A stretch of DNA of 64,000 bases from Daphnia carinata (Eukaryota > Arthropoda > Branchiopoda > Diplostraca > Daphniidae): assembly GCF_022539665.2 (NCBI RefSeq), contig NC_081333.1, forward strand, positions 7,190,971 to 7,254,970, read 5' to 3'. Positions 23,581-37,079 of the stretch are shown here, piece after piece. Numbering within the stretch: position 1 is the stretch's first letter; each line of letters starts with the position of its first letter. Made by a program: the position numbers and the translations under genes. Under the pieces are notes generated by a model. That model made no database searches and was not told where the DNA came from. It saw only the letters and a program-made list of their open reading frames with translations.

Positions 23581-26249
23581 CGAGATGCCAACAACACCCC
23601 GGGACCGTTCTATCGGCCCTCGTGTATAACCCACAACCACTTGAGTTGATCGCTCCGGCCGTGACTAGGCCTAAATAAGGCAACGGAATCGATCTCGCCG
23701 ATCGTGTCGTGCGTAGAGTGTTCCAACCATAAAAATGTTTTTTTTTTTTTTCTCAACCCCCCCCCCCCAAAATGATCCATCAAGGACGGACCAATAGTTA
23801 AAGGGCCGAACGACCTCCGCTCCCTGATGACAACCAGAGATGGACATGAGGTCGTTCTTCGAGAACGAAAAAAAGAAAGAAATCAAGGAGAGAGAGAGAA
23901 AGGAAGAAAAAAAAAAGGAAATGTCAAAAAAAGGAGATGACAAAACACGCATGACTTGTGGTCCCACGATGTCATCGTTGCGGCTGCTGTGCACACATTC
24001 CTTCATAGATCCACCCCCCCCCCCCCAAAAAAAAAAAACAAAAAAAAACGTTGTTTTCTTTTTTTTTTTTTTTTTTTTTTTCCTCTATTTGGTGCTGGAC
24101 ACACGGACCAGCCTTTGAACTGTAAAGGTGAGCTTTTTTTTTTTAAGTCGGGTGGCTGCACAGTGCGTTTTACAGCCACCACCAGGAGGCGAAAAATCAT
24201 AATAAGAAAGAGCTCAGTCACGCTGTCTGTACACATTGATCAGCCCCAGTGACGATGCACTTCGTCAATACAAACAAATGTGCGAGCAAGGAGAAAGGGA
24301 GAGAGTAGGCGACCCAAGACGACAGACAACAAAATCTGAAAGAAAAGAAGACTTAAAAAATAAGAGATTTTCACGTCCTCGTCTGATGCATGAAACCAGC
24401 ATCTAATTCGTCTGTATGAAAGAAAATAAGATTTCCCGAGCAGTCATGGAACATTTGAAAGATTTATATATATATGTATATAAGTTGAGAAGCAGGAAAA
24501 TGTCAAATCGTATTCACAAACTAGAGACTACACATTTTTTGTAAACAAACGTGCGCTAGGTCTTCCGGGGCCAACGCCCTTTTGTTCCAACTTGACTCTG
24601 CCCGTTCAGTTTCTATTACATCACTACCCTCTTTCGACTCGCTTCTAATTTTGGATTCTTCTTCGTACTTTTAAAAAATAATTGCTATTTGACCGATGTT
24701 ATTATTGAATGATGATGCCTCACGTCTATTCTTTCAAATGTAGGGCTCACAGACCTTTGTCGTTTTGTTCACTAACAAAACTTGGCGAGCACATCTCCGT
24801 AGATCCTTATCACTCTAACATGTTTCTCTTTGCTACATTGCAGTTAGTAGTCCCCTCTTGTTTTGTTCCATGTAAAAAATGTAGCGCACCATCCCGTGTA
24901 GACAGACCGCGGGCCTCGCCGTGTTTGTCACGCTCGTTTAAACCTCCTGACGAGGAGGGGTGGCCCCTTCTATTTTTTTTTCCGTATATTGCTAGGGCTC
25001 AATCGTTACACGCCTCATTAGCAGCTGCCCTTCTCTTTCTCGCTGCCAATTGCCACGCATTTTCTTTTCCTTTGACAAGAGGGGCACGCTCTCCCTTGAT
25101 TCTAATCTGCTGGATAGGGCGGAGAACGAAGTTGTGTGGAAGAAAAAAGGAATGAGAGATGAGCGATTGTTATTCCGTTGGCTCGTCACAATGTCCGCTG
25201 CTCGCAGCAACAACAGCTGTTTTTCTCGTGTGTTTGATTGTCGTGTTCGTGTTCGTGTCGCATCATCTCGCTGCCTTGATGATGATGTGGCTTGGTCGAC
25301 CGTGAAACGTTTTTTTTTTTTTCAATTGGTTGGGAACGTACGTGCACGTGCCAAATAATAACGAGACCCCACGGCCGTGTGCCCTTCACCTACCACACGC
25401 TGCTACCATTGACAACAACCGTGTCGTTGTGTGTGTTGTTTGTTAGCACCTTGATCGTATAAAGGGAGTGGGGAAACATGAGGGGTTTGATCGTCATTAA
25501 CATCATTCCTTTGCCTTTCTGATTATCGATTGAATCTCTTTGTATTTATTTTTTTTTTCTCATCAACTTGGATTCTCGTGCCAAGTCCACGTCACTATCT
25601 GTCTCTTGGATTCTAAAAAGTAATTGATGGATGATCAATGCGACTCGCTAGTGGAGAGAATAGAATCGGTTTCGTGATGACCCATTCGATGGAATGTTTG
25701 TAACGTGGGGAAATAGTTTTGTTTAAAGACGAAGGCAGGAAAGAACACGGGGACGTTATGTGAATGAAAAGAAAAAAAACTACAGAAGTTCCTTATATTT
25801 TTTTTTTTCATTTTTAATTGTGTAAGCTGAGATACGAGGAGGGGGGGGGGGGAGGGACGCTAATGTCGGCCAAGGCGATCGTACGTTGAAAATGATTTTT
25901 AAATAATCTTTTGGTCGATTTACTCGCGAGCATTTCATTTGCCCAGCTCGACGGCCAGATTGGAGACAGCAGTCCAAGCATTTTTAGAGAAGCGAAGCTT
26001 TGAACGCAGCGGGCCGTATTCCTCGAAGGAGGTGGGGATCAGCTGATTGAATCTCGATTAGGTTTAAATTTGTATTTTTATAGCAGTTGAGAGGGAGAGA
26101 GAGAGAGTTAAAGAAAATGTCCGCCCCAAATCTCGCCGACTATATAAATCACACCGCTAACAAGGTTAATTGAAAGGTGGTTCTATTCTTATTTGATCAA
26201 CGAGATTTCTCTAGGGCAAAGTTTTCCGAGCAAATCATTTTTCCCAGAA

Positions 26250-26279
26250 CTTCGGACGAACCTTCGGACGAACCTTCGG
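26250..26279. repeat. Short tandem repeat of CTTCGGACGAAC, 2.5 copies
   Basis: Two perfect 12-bp units and a half unit. Each contains GAACCTTC, an inverted pair of GAA/TTC triplets. Confidence 0.75.
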
Positions 26280-27558
26280 CACGGGACGGACATGTTTTTT
26301 TTTTTTTTTCCAGTGTCGGGAGCTAACAGTTGAGCGGGATTGGCTATGTTTTTGTGTGCGTAAGAAACGTTGGCGGGGTGATGGGGCGGCAGCCACTGCT
26401 GTTGGAAGAGTGGCTTCATAGAAATTTAAAGAAGAGCTTTTTATTATTTTTTTTTTTTTTTTCCCTTAAGTTATTGGAATCGTCAAACCACTCCAAAACA
26501 AAAAAAATCTCTTTCTGTTCGCGCGTTTGAACGAAACCCTCTGAGAATTTTGTGTTGTTATTGTTGAATAATGCATAATATAGTTGCGTGTTTCCACCCT
26601 TTTTTTTTTTTTTTTTTTTTTTTTTCTCCGTTCCCTTTTTGATTTCCAAAATCGATTTCTTACAAAAGCATTACGGTCGTTTAGTTATTTTACCTTTTTT
26701 CTTTTCGGGGCTTTGGAGTGAAAGATATTTCTTTTTTTTTTTTCTCCCTCTCTCTCTCTCCAGATATTCTCGGGCTGTATAGTATCACTATCGTTTATTG
26801 ATAATAAACTTTCAATATCATTTTCGTGGGCACACGAGGAGGGACGACTTGTTTCGAAAGTTTTACGTATATACTCCGAAAGAAAGGAAGAAAAGAATTG
26901 ATTGAATGGCGACTATCCGATGAGAGAGCGGCGAGGCTATTTCTTTTCTGTTGTCGACGAGCTTTTTTTTTTTTTTCAATGTTATCGAGAGAAAACGTTC
27001 CACGCAACGCACGCGATTGTGTGTGTGTCTGTACATCACGGAGGGCTGATATGTTTTTAATGCAGTTGTTGTAGCATGGGTTAAAAGACAAGGAGAGAAA
27101 AGACAGTGCGGTTAAATCTTGAAGGGGGGCCTGGAATTGTTCTCTTTTGTCCGTTCCTCCCCCCCCCCCCCCCCCTTCGAACAGACAACATGGCGATAAA
27201 AAGAAAGAGTCTCTAAGAGCTTTTTTTTTTCTTTTTTCCGTGCTATTCTCTTCTTTTCATTGCCTCCAAGCGCGTCGCCATCAACGATCGAGAAATCAAA
27301 ATAAATCAAAAGATGTTTCGGTCGGTAGCGGCTTCGTAATACATCGGCCTATAATACGGTGTCCATCCATCTTTCTTGCTAGTGGTGTAGCAATCTGCAT
27401 ATAAATGTTCATCGGGGAGAAGGAGGTCTTCACCTTTTTACAGAGGAGATGGAGTGCGGGAGCGCATCTTACCTTGTGTTCTTATAGATTTGTTATTCGC
27501 CTGGCCGAGGTCGTGGAGGTCGCTCCGAGTCGGCGGCGGCCTTCCTTTTTGAGTGTGT

Positions 27559-27560
<2 letters not shown>

Positions 27561-27589
<29 letters not shown>
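27561..27589. repeat. (GT)14 microsatellite
   Basis: Perfect GT repeat, followed 200 bp later by a (TA)10 tract at 27792-27812. Confidence 0.85.
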
Positions 27590-27591
<2 letters not shown>

Positions 27592-28210
27592 TGCGCGCAC
27601 TGTGTCTCACATCCACACGCTCCTGTGCGGGAGAGAAAATAAGATTTTTTTTTTTTTCTTCTTCGCTTATTGTTGATGTGAATTTTCCCCCTCTTCGACC
27701 TCCTCTTTCGCTTCACCTTCAGTCGTGCGTCAGAAGTGACTTGAGTGATTGGACCCTCTTTCAACTACAACTGTGCGGCAGTGTAGACGTGTATATATAT
27801 ATATATATATATCTGTGTCCGTGGCATATACGTTATGTGTGTGTCTATACATACGTGTGTGTTGTATTCCTTTTCAGAAAAGAGCGAGAGGCAGATTACG
27901 TATTCTTTCTTTTTTGTTTTCGGCGGGGTCTAGACTGATGGCGGCGCGCTGGGATTGATTTCCATCAAAGCTTTCATTACATCGTGGAATGCCTATTTCC
28001 AATGATCAGATAAAAAAGGCAAGCAAGAGAAAAGGGGAGGAAAAAAGAGAAGCGGATAGAAACGAAACATCCTTTCCCATACGGCACCCACCCACACGTA
28101 TAATGTACCGCGCATTTCGAACACCTATTCCCTATTTTGGTGGGCTGTTATTATAATCATTATGATTACATTCGATTTTTTATTTATATAATAACAGACT
28201 GTATAATGGC

Positions 28211-28234
28211 AGTAGTAGTAGTAGTAGTAGTAGT
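28211..28234. repeat. (AGT)8 trinucleotide repeat
   Basis: Eight perfect AGT units. Confidence 0.85.
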
Positions 28235-29892
28235 AAACGTGTGGCTTTGCTAATCAACCAATACGTTGTGAACGAGCGGCAGCATCTACGGATCGTTACA
28301 CGATTTGTTTTCAACGACTCCTCCCGAACTTTGTTTTTTTTTTCTTTTTTTCTTACACGTTAGGAATGTTAGTAGCTATCACGAAGCTAATCGTCTTCAT
28401 TATTTAAATCGGATCCTTATTTCGTTGCAAGCTAAGACGGAAGTCAATGCCATTCAGATATTTGAAACGCTTTTTGAGTTGAAGAAATGTTTGAAATTGC
28501 GCGAGTGAAATTTGCTTTCGTTGTTGTAGGTGTCTAAAATATACAACACGGAGCGCGTGTAATAGCAAAGAAGGAGGATGCACAGAGATGGGCAGCAGAA
28601 ATGAAAGAAATAAAAATAAAGTGACCGAGGGTGGAACCTTTACGACAGGGTCGCGCACTGCGCTGTCGGCGGAAAAGGCTGTAAAAAAAAACAAAACAAA
28701 AAAAACTCTACCCACAGTCGTCCCCACACCGTTCAATTAGAGCCGTGTTACAACCCCGGCCACTTGGAAGCCTCCCCACCTCCCCGTAGGACAAAAAAAA
28801 AAAAAAACACCCAAAAAAGGTGCAGTGGAATGTATAAGGACACGTAGGCATATAACTTTACGTATATATATACACGGGGAAAGGTAAAGCGCTATTTTTC
28901 TAAGACTATTTAGAAAAGAATGAAAGAAGAAGACGATAAACAACACATTTCTTTTTTTTTTTTTTTTTTTTTTTTTGTGACTTCTCTGTCGTGCCCCCTC
29001 CTCTCTAATAGATGCTATTGCTTATTGCTGAAGAGCTGGAGAAAAATGGATTTGTTGTCTTGTCAATTGGGACTCGTACGCGCCATGTGCGTCTCTATAA
29101 GCACCGATGCTAACAAACAACACACCGTTACTTACCTGGTGTTTGTTGGCTTGAAAATGGCCGCACGGGTTCTTTGATTTTTAAATGGATTCACAGCAGC
29201 GGCGAGAAATGGTACAGCGAGGGGGTAAAATGCAGTAAATACAACCGTATCACAAGCTAACAAATGAGGTGTGTAATGGGGGTCTGTTTTTTTTATTTCG
29301 CCCCGAGACTGTGCAGCAGGAGGAAACATTTGTGGAGGGGCTACATATTACAACAAGATGAAAAATGAGGCTTGTTTTTGGAAAATAAAATTTCGATTTT
29401 TTTTTTTTTTTTTTTAGCTAGAAGAATCGTGTTGTGCATATATTAAATTCATGATAGGGCCGTTGTAATTTACCTTAAACGTGAAATCCATCAAATCGTG
29501 AACAAGGCAAGGAGGGAAAACAACGAATTATATTCTATCTAGCCGTAGACGTGGAATACACTTTGCGGGACTTGTAGTGTTAGCAGTGCTCTAGCAGTTG
29601 GGAATTCTTTAAGGAATGAAGGGCGTGTCACGACTCTGGGGCGGAATTATTATATCGTTTTTTTTTTTTTTGTTATTTTCTTTCGTTCGTTTTTTTGTTT
29701 TTTTTGTTTTTTTTCTTGCGCCTCCACCCTGACTCCCTCCCTTCTCCTCCTTTTTCTTTCTTTCTTTTTTTTTGTGGTTCTGTTACGTCCTCCTCCTTGG
29801 CTTTCCTGCTCGTGATTAACGAGAGAGAGACACGTTAATCATCATAAGTATCCGAAGCATTTGCATAAGTAGCCGATGCTCTGTGAGAGTTG

Positions 29893-29916
29893 GAGAGAGA
29901 GAGAGAGAGAGAGAGA
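29893..29916. repeat. (GA)12 microsatellite
   Basis: Perfect GA repeat; no promoter-like elements beside it. Confidence 0.85.
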
Positions 29917-32114
29917 AAAAAAAGAAGGGTGTTGATGGCGGCTTCCCTTTCCACATCAGTAGACAAGGCGAGGGAGAGCTCATTAGACGCAATTATAGCA
30001 GAACAAAAAAAAAATATATATATATATTTTTTTTTCTCTTTTTCTTTTCAAAATGTATGCTGAAAAGTTTGGGTGTAATATACGCTTCTCCGTAATTTCT
30101 ACTTCATTTTTTTTTTTTTTTTTCTTATAGGGCAAACCAGACAGTGTGGGGGGTTAGAGAAAAAAAAAAAAAAAAGAAAGAGAAATTAGGGAGGTCTCGG
30201 TAGAATTTCGAGAACAATTAGCCAGGGGTCGAAATCACCAAACCTACATAAAAAAAATATATATATATCGATAAAGCACCAAGTACAGAATTATACGGCA
30301 ATATCTCTTTTCACCTCAACAGTTATGTCCATTTAGGTTGGGGAATTATTGTATTGGACAGCCGCTCGCGCGCGCGTTTCAAATGAATCGTTTTTCTTCA
30401 CCATTTCTCTCTTCTTTCGAGATGGTCTTAGTGGGTCACTATGATCGCCATCGCGGCCTCCTTTTTTTCCCCCTCCGTTGTAGTGTCTTTATCTTGTTGC
30501 TCTTCTTCTTTTTGATCTTCGCTTCGCTTTTTATTGGATGGTCGTACCGATACTGTAATGAAGTCATTCCAAGGTTCTCTTCTCCTTCAAGAAGGAACAT
30601 GTTATTTATTTTTAAATGGACCGGAAAGATGTGCCCGAACTGATAGAGAGAGAAACACGGACATGTACTGGAACCCCCCTAAGAAAAGAAAAGAAAAAAA
30701 AAAAAATTCAAACGGAACCAATTCGACTGATGAACTTGCCCAACTCGAGTCCCTTTTTTTTTTTTTGTTCGACAATGAACTGGTCAAAAGAAATTTTTTT
30801 TTTTTAAATGCGCTACAACATGTATACATAAGTTTAGCCCAGCACTATCTGTCTCTTCGTAGAGACTGTACACTCTGTTGTTGTTGTGCCTGCGTGTGTG
30901 TGTGCGTGTGTCTAAACGACCTCCATGTCCTCCCCTCTTTCCACATTTTTTTTTTTTTTTTTTTTTACCTCTCCACAGGCCCGTAGAGCACAGCGGCATT
31001 TGAAAATGTTTTCAGTTTCTCACAGGCAAAAACGCTTTTTCTCTCTCTCTCTCGTCTATACATCTGTATATAACATACGTATGCCAGACTATATAGTTGA
31101 AGAGTGTGTAGCTATATTGACAAGGAAAAGCATGCTGCAAACGAACATTTTAGTGACATAATAAACGAGCCACAGGGATCTTCTTCGCTATATATACCTG
31201 TCCTCTTGCTTAACAGACGGAGTTTTGCTGATGGCTTCTTCTTTTGGGAGGGGGGGGGGGGTGTTTAATGAACGACCCATCTCTTCTATCTCTATTTTTC
31301 TTTTGTGTTGTTTTTTTCCTTTTTTTTTTTTCAGAGAAGAGGACAGAGAGAAAAAGTTTTTATTCTTTCCTGGGTGGTAATACAATGTCATTCCTCTTGC
31401 TTTGTTTTCCTTTTTTTTTCCTACCCCGAAAAAAAAAAAAATGTTTGAACCAGAAGTTTCAGTAGAGGGGGGAAGGAAATTCGAAACGGGATATGTCACA
31501 GACGCATGCGCACAAGGTAAACCGTATCGGTCTTAAATACGGTTTCTGAAGTTGAGCACACATAAAAAAACAAAACAAAAAAAAAACAATGACAGGGAGG
31601 GTTTTTAGTCTCTAATGTGTGTCTCGTTGAACAACAACAAATGGGCCAACTTTTTCAATGAATTACCAATAGATGATGACAACCGGTTTTTTTTTTTTTT
31701 TTTTTTTTTGCTCCCTTCCCCCGTCTCTGTTTTGTTTGTCGTTTGCTGGCCCGTCTGGTAAATAAGGGAAAAGAATGTGCACACTATTTGGATAGGATTT
31801 CATTATTGTATTCTTTTTTTTTGTGTGTGTTGGCTAATCGTTAACTCATCTGAATGCGCTGTGGAAATCACGAAAGCCAAAAGAACTTTCAAGTTTTCCG
31901 CTCTTATCTTTTGGAAGCAAAAAAGAAAAAGAAAAAAAAAATTGAGATTCTAGAATGTAAGAAAATGCCGGATCCGCGTGCATGTGTGTCACGGTGTGTA
32001 ACGAAGTGTCTTGAAAGATTCGCCGCCTTAACGCCAACCGGACGCCATCACCTTGTTGATACGTCCGTCACTTTGATTCGACATTTCATTTTTCCTCTCC
32101 TCCCCCCTCCGTTT

Positions 32115-32200
32115 TATAAGCGATCAACATTCACGCGCTCACGCCTATCTTCCCAAAATAAATGTTATTTTGATTGTACAGCCAAGCGTGCACGTCCCAG
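32115..32200 (+). promoter_or_regulatory. Weak candidate TATA promoter and 5' exon
   Basis: TTATAAG at 32114-32120 precedes a short stretch ending in CCCAG/GTAAAG at 32200/32201. It could be a non-coding first exon of the FGF gene. No initiator match is seen at the right distance. Confidence 0.15.
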
Positions 32201-34235
32201 GTAAAGGTCACTAGTAACATCGGTCACGACGGACGGTTGCGCGGCAGGCGCTGGCGGTAAACAAAACAAAAAAAAACAAAAAAAATCGGCAGTTGAAGGA
32301 CGTGGATCACTAACCAAAATCTCAAGTCCAGTTTTAATTGCCCTTTTGGAATTCCTTGCGCCCGCTATTTATTTATTTTTTTTTTTTAATATTACCTTTT
32401 CGTTTTAATCAGTTGTAGCGTTTCTTATGTCTCGGAGAGCAATAACAAAAACAATCTCTACGCTAAATTGCGTATATTTTGTTTTTTTGTTTTTTTTTTG
32501 CTCTTTGAAATGTTTTGGTTTTTTTCCCTCCCGTGTATGCGTGTAATCTTTTGAGTTTGATCGTCGTCCGTGTGAATAACCCGAGACGTGGAAATATGAA
32601 AAGAGACGGTAATGTTTTACACGTTTATTTATTTATTTATTTTTTTTCGTTTTTTTTTTTCATCGGAATTTTGTTTTATATTACCGCATTCCTCCCTTCA
32701 CGGTGTTATTTTTTTTCCTTTCTTGTATTCGGTCGGGATTTTTATTACAACATTCACCCAATGTCGCCACACCAGTTGACTTGGCCGTAGTGTAATAATA
32801 CCGCCGTCCGGCAAATCGGCTTTGTATACCTTGTTATAATTCTTTATTACCACGTGTAGGCTATCCAGATAAAAAAAAGAAAATTGTCCTCGTATGGTTT
32901 CAACTTCAGAAACATTATCATCGGTGACATTTTAGATTTACTGGACGCAGCCACATTCGTGTGGGTGTAGTTTTTGGCGGAAGCGCACCGGCCGATTCCT
33001 TTTTGTACAGAGGTTTCGTTCGTTAAAGAGACGCGGCATTATCTAGAAGCTGGATCTTTCTCGTTTTTTTTTTTTTTTTTTATTTGTATGGGACTTGTCC
33101 ACTTAAACGCTACTAATAAAGTACACACACACACACACACAAATCAAATGCGGTGCAGACGTTGAGACTGGCGGGCGTCTATCACGCGTAGTCGGATGTA
33201 AAGAGAGTCAAGAGCATTTCTTTTCGTCCGGAGCCAACCAATTGGACATTGCTTTTATTTTTTTTTTTTTTGGTGTATATATCTGGGGGTTTATTATTCA
33301 TTTTTTTTTTTTTCCCTCTCCCTTTCTTATGTTTTTTTCTTCACCCCAGAAAAAACCACACAGTCCCGACTACCGGATTTTCACGATCGTCGCGCCGTCT
33401 TTACGACGAGCCATTCCGACAACATTTGTCGGGACCTTTTTCTTTTTTTTTTTTTTTTTTTTTTTGCTTTTGTGCCTTCGGTTCGCCGCGCCCAGTGGCC
33501 TTTAAATATGTAGAGACACGAACAAATGACACTGTTAAGCTCACTAAGCAACAAAAAAAAAAAAAAAAAGAAAAATAATAATAATAAAAAATAAAAACAA
33601 AACGCCGTCGAAAAAAAAAAAAGAAAAAAAAAAATAAACACTCAAAAAATGGAACGCGATCGTTTGGCGTGTTTTCGTTTTGGATTCACCGTTTGATCGC
33701 CGACAGCGACACTCTAGCTGCCAAACGTGTGCTATTAACGTTTCTTCGAACCGCCACGAAGCGATGGTTACCTAGATAATTTTTTTTTTTTTTTTTTTTT
33801 CTGAGGGTTGGCTATTGTTTTCTTGGTTATTTAGTGATTTTTTTTTTTTGTTTTTTGCTGTTGTTTGTTTGTTGCCTTTTATTTATGGCCTTTTCTTATG
33901 TTCTTTTGTTGAACGTCGTCGACCTCGCGCAGATTTTTTTTTTTTCCTACTTTTCGTGTGTGTGTGTGTGTTGTTATTCCTGAATAGTGATGAAGGGAAA
34001 AAGGGAAATTTCGGGGGTGCAATGTATGTTTTTCTCTTTAGAAAAAAAAAAAAAAAGAGAAGAAAAAAGGGACGGAGAAAAAGTAAAGGAATTTCTGGCA
34101 GTTACGTGTCAAAAGGGACCGCCACCACCATCGTCTCTATGAGTCTACTCGCTCAAGTGGATTGCTCAATCATACAGAGAGAGAGTTTTTTTTTTCCCCT
34201 TAAAAGAAAGAAAGTCTGGGCAACAAGGGAAGAGA

Positions 34236-34257
34236 CAGAGAGAGAGAGAGAGAGAGA
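34236..34257. repeat. (GA)11 microsatellite
   Basis: A perfect GA repeat about 530 bp upstream of the proximal FGF initiator. It may act as a GAGA element. Confidence 0.75.
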
Positions 34258-34461
34258 AGGCGTCCAATGTAATGAATTCAAGAAGCGCCGCTGCGTTCCA
34301 GAAAAAAAAAAAAAAAGAATTTTTGCGCCTCGATTCCAATTTCTTGTGCATTTCTGACCCGAACCGTTCCCATATCACCAACTTGGTTGACTCCTTGACC
34401 GGATCTTTACCAGCATTTTTATTTTTTCGCCTCTTCTACGTCACGATGTTGTTAGACTGGC

Positions 34462-34462
<1 letters not shown>

Positions 34463-34493
<31 letters not shown>
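34463..34493. repeat. (CA)15 microsatellite
   Basis: Perfect CA repeat about 300 bp upstream of the proximal FGF promoter. Confidence 0.85.
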
Positions 34494-34497
<4 letters not shown>

Positions 34498-34597
34498 TCG
34501 CCTCACAGTTTTGTAGGAGCCACAACGACTGGCGCCCCCGTAAACCCTCGGCGCGAGTCATCTGTGCGGCTACCGCATTTTTGGTTTCGTTTGAAAT

Positions 34598-34622
34598 GCG
34601 CTAGCGTGATTCACGCTAGCGC
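34598..34622. promoter_or_regulatory. Perfect inverted repeat, 12-bp arms, 1-bp spacer
   Basis: Arms GCGCTAGCGTGA and TCACGCTAGCGC flank a single T. It lies about 160-185 bp upstream of the predicted proximal FGF start. It could be a dimeric-factor site or a cruciform. Confidence 0.65.
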
Positions 34623-34781
34623 CTGCACTCCTCCTCCTCGTTGTCGCCGTCTTTAGGACGGAGAGGGGAAAAAAAAAAGGCGAAACAAAACAACATCTCA
34701 TAAAACAGACAACAAGAAAAGACGGGATGGAAGGCAGCGATAGATAAACTGGCCGCATAAAGTCGTGCGGTGCTGCAGCGT

Positions 34782-34816
34782 TCAGTCGTGTTTTGATCGA
34801 GATTCCACTTAGATCG
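34782..34816 (+). promoter_or_regulatory. Core promoter: initiator plus DPE-like (proximal FGF promoter)
   Basis: TCAGTC is present with +1 A at 34784. At +28 to +33 (34811-34816) AGATCG matches the DPE consensus RGWYVT at five of six positions. There is no TATA box at -30. The exon that follows is GC-richer than its surroundings and ends in a good donor (AG/GTGAGA at 35123). Confidence 0.5.
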
Positions 34817-35078
34817 GCCTCGGACTCCATTCTTTTTATTGCTCCTTCTCTTGTTTATTCGACTATTTGATTTTCGTTCGGCATTTTCAATAACAAGAGC
34901 CAACAGATAAGAGCCCTAGTGCGTTGTGGTGTCGGCCAGTTGAACTGTAACCCAGTGGTGTTGCCTGCGTTCCATTATCACGCCGATATTGAGCGCGCTC
35001 GATGCGTCGTCTAGTGAATCTTTGTCGATAGTTTCGTGCGTCGCGAGGTTCAACTGCGGCCATGCGAGCCAACGGATT

Positions 35079-35122
35079 ATGTTGCGCCACCTCCGCCTCC
35101 CCTTCCGCTTGTCGTTATCCAG
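35079..35122 (+). CDS. FGF coding exon 1 (proximal start)
   Basis: ATG at 35079 has A at -3, and a TGA lies upstream in frame. It encodes MLRHLRLPFRLSLS plus two bases of Arg. The donor is AG/GTGAGA. Phase 2 fits the exon at 35805. The 5'UTR is inferred as 34784-35078. Confidence 0.6.
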
Positions 35123-36632
35123 GTGAGATGCCATAGCCCATCCAATTTAAATGAAATGCACACATTTCAATGTCGGATTTTTTTTTTCCCCTGAGTTATG
35201 CGGAACACTGCCGCTATGCTTTCAAGGCCTACCGTAATCTCTGTAAGGGAAAAAAAAAATGCCAGGCCCTGATTGTGAACGGCGTGCGGTTAGCGATAGA
35301 TTACATATGCCCCCGTACATGTTTTAGTCATTACGCAATCAAGTGGCAAGGACGTCTGATTTCCCGTCGTGTATGCAGCGTGAGCCGAGAGATGAACTCT
35401 CCTATTTTCTCCGATGGAAACAGGTGCAATATACCGAGTCATTCTGCCAAGTTAGACACGGAATAAGGAAGAATAGATGACGGCATCTCTCTTATTTATG
35501 GTTCCATCCTGGTAAAGCTTTAGGGTTTCCCCCCTTTGGATTCACCAAAGCTCGATATCCTTTTTACACGTTGCTCACGCTTCCTTTGCCCTTATCTTTT
35601 CACTAAAATAGATTTACGCTAAGCCAAAGACGATGTCTGTATTTGATAAGCGAATTCCCCGACCAACCGCCTATACGGTTGACGTAGATAGTCCGATCCG
35701 AATGTTCTGTCCCCGAAATCTGTGCTTCTCTTTCTCACTCTGATCTTCGTTGGGTGTGCATCGATTTTAAAATTTGTGTTTTCTTTTTTTTTTTTTATGT
35801 TTAGGATACTGAGAAACGCCGTCCTAGCGGAATTATTACTTTTCCTGATGGTGAGTCACTATTTCAGACAATCAATTCGGTCTATGTTTTCGGTGTGTGT
35901 ATGTGTGTGCAATGTGTTGTGCGGGCAAACGGGCTGTGTGATGCCGCGACGTCCGCATTCGCTGACGCATAGGCACAAGTGCGCGTGAGTTTGTGCAACA
36001 AGATTGCTTCGAATCGACAGTTTGATTCAACACAAGCCCGAAACAAACGAGAACCCGCTCCTCATCCACGCCAGATGTTTTAGCAGCAGCCAGCAAAAGG
36101 CATCATCGAGACGCAAGAGAATTACGATGGCATGATGTCATGAAGTCGCACGTCAATGAGGCAAAAATTATGTCCTCTTCACGCTGTGCTATGCGGCTGG
36201 ATTAGAAAGGTTGTTGGGTATATCAGCAGAGTAGTTTGCACTCGATTTTGAGTACATCGAGAAGGGAAAAGGAAATAGAAATCCTCTTGTCGTTATTTAT
36301 TTGTACGTCGAAAAAAGAAAGAAGAGGATAACAGCCAGCCAAATGATAAAAAAATCTCCAATATTAGAAAAGGAATAATTATTGGAGTGGGGTTCAGAGG
36401 CCATTGGTTCTCTCGCTAAGGGAGTGATGAATGAATTTGCATACCGATTGCTGGTCATGTGTGGCCATAGATGATCAAACAATGAGTCGCTAGAAAAATG
36501 GCTCAACGCAAACACACGCAAAGGCGACGTGCGTAGTTGGTGTTAATAACGAAAAACCTTGGCATCGTTATTTTTTAAAAATTCTTTTACTACTAGATTC
36601 TTCTATTTCATTTTTTTTTTTTTTTTTTTTTC

Positions 36633-36664
<32 letters not shown>

Positions 36665-37044
36665 AATTTGTTTGCCCTTCAGGTGGCGAATTGCGCACCA
36701 AGCAGGCCGCGGGAGGACGCCGGCCGAGTGCCCGGAAATCCAGCAGCATCATATCTACCGTCCGTCGTTAGTAGTAGCAGTGGTAGCAGCAGTCTTAAAA
36801 GCGGACACAGGAGAAAGGCGGGGCCGATTTCTTCCGCTAAAGGAAATGCAACTGCTTCTGAACGAACCGACCCCGCCGCCTTCATCGTCAAAGATCATCC
36901 GCCCAACGAAATCGCCGGATTGCAGAGGGTCTACAGATGGAGCACGGCTTGCTCGTCGCTCCGTTCCGGCGGCGATCTGTTGCGTCTCCTGCCCAATGGA
37001 ACTGTCGACGCTCGCGGCGGTCCCACTGACCCAGACAGTGAGTT

Positions 37045-37079
<35 letters not shown>

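Larger units (their letters stand above)
20452..34783 (+). other. Long non-coding stretch, probable FGF first intron
   Basis: No convincing exon is seen. The stretch is rich in homopolymers (24 G at 22683, 30 A at 23550, long T runs) and microsatellites. Open frames of up to 211 codons (21743-22378) run through poly-T and lack coding codon use. A TATAAG at 32115 and a CAG/GTAAAG donor at 32201 could mark another short 5' exon, but weakly. If the distal promoter is real, this is intronic and a likely site for enhancers. Confidence 0.5.

Noticed and set aside
24709-25155. 148-codon frame with Cys-rich parts
   Set aside because: No signal beyond length; crosses a T-run and has no splice or homology support.
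33815-34357. 180-codon plus-strand open frame
   Set aside because: Composed of F/L/V from T and GT runs, then K/R from A and GA runs; a simple-sequence artefact.
35797-35850. FGF start at ATG 35797 without an upstream exon
   Set aside because: The ATG lies inside a T-tract and overlaps the acceptor TTATGTTTAG with poor start context; splicing from an upstream exon explains the sequence better, though not excluded.
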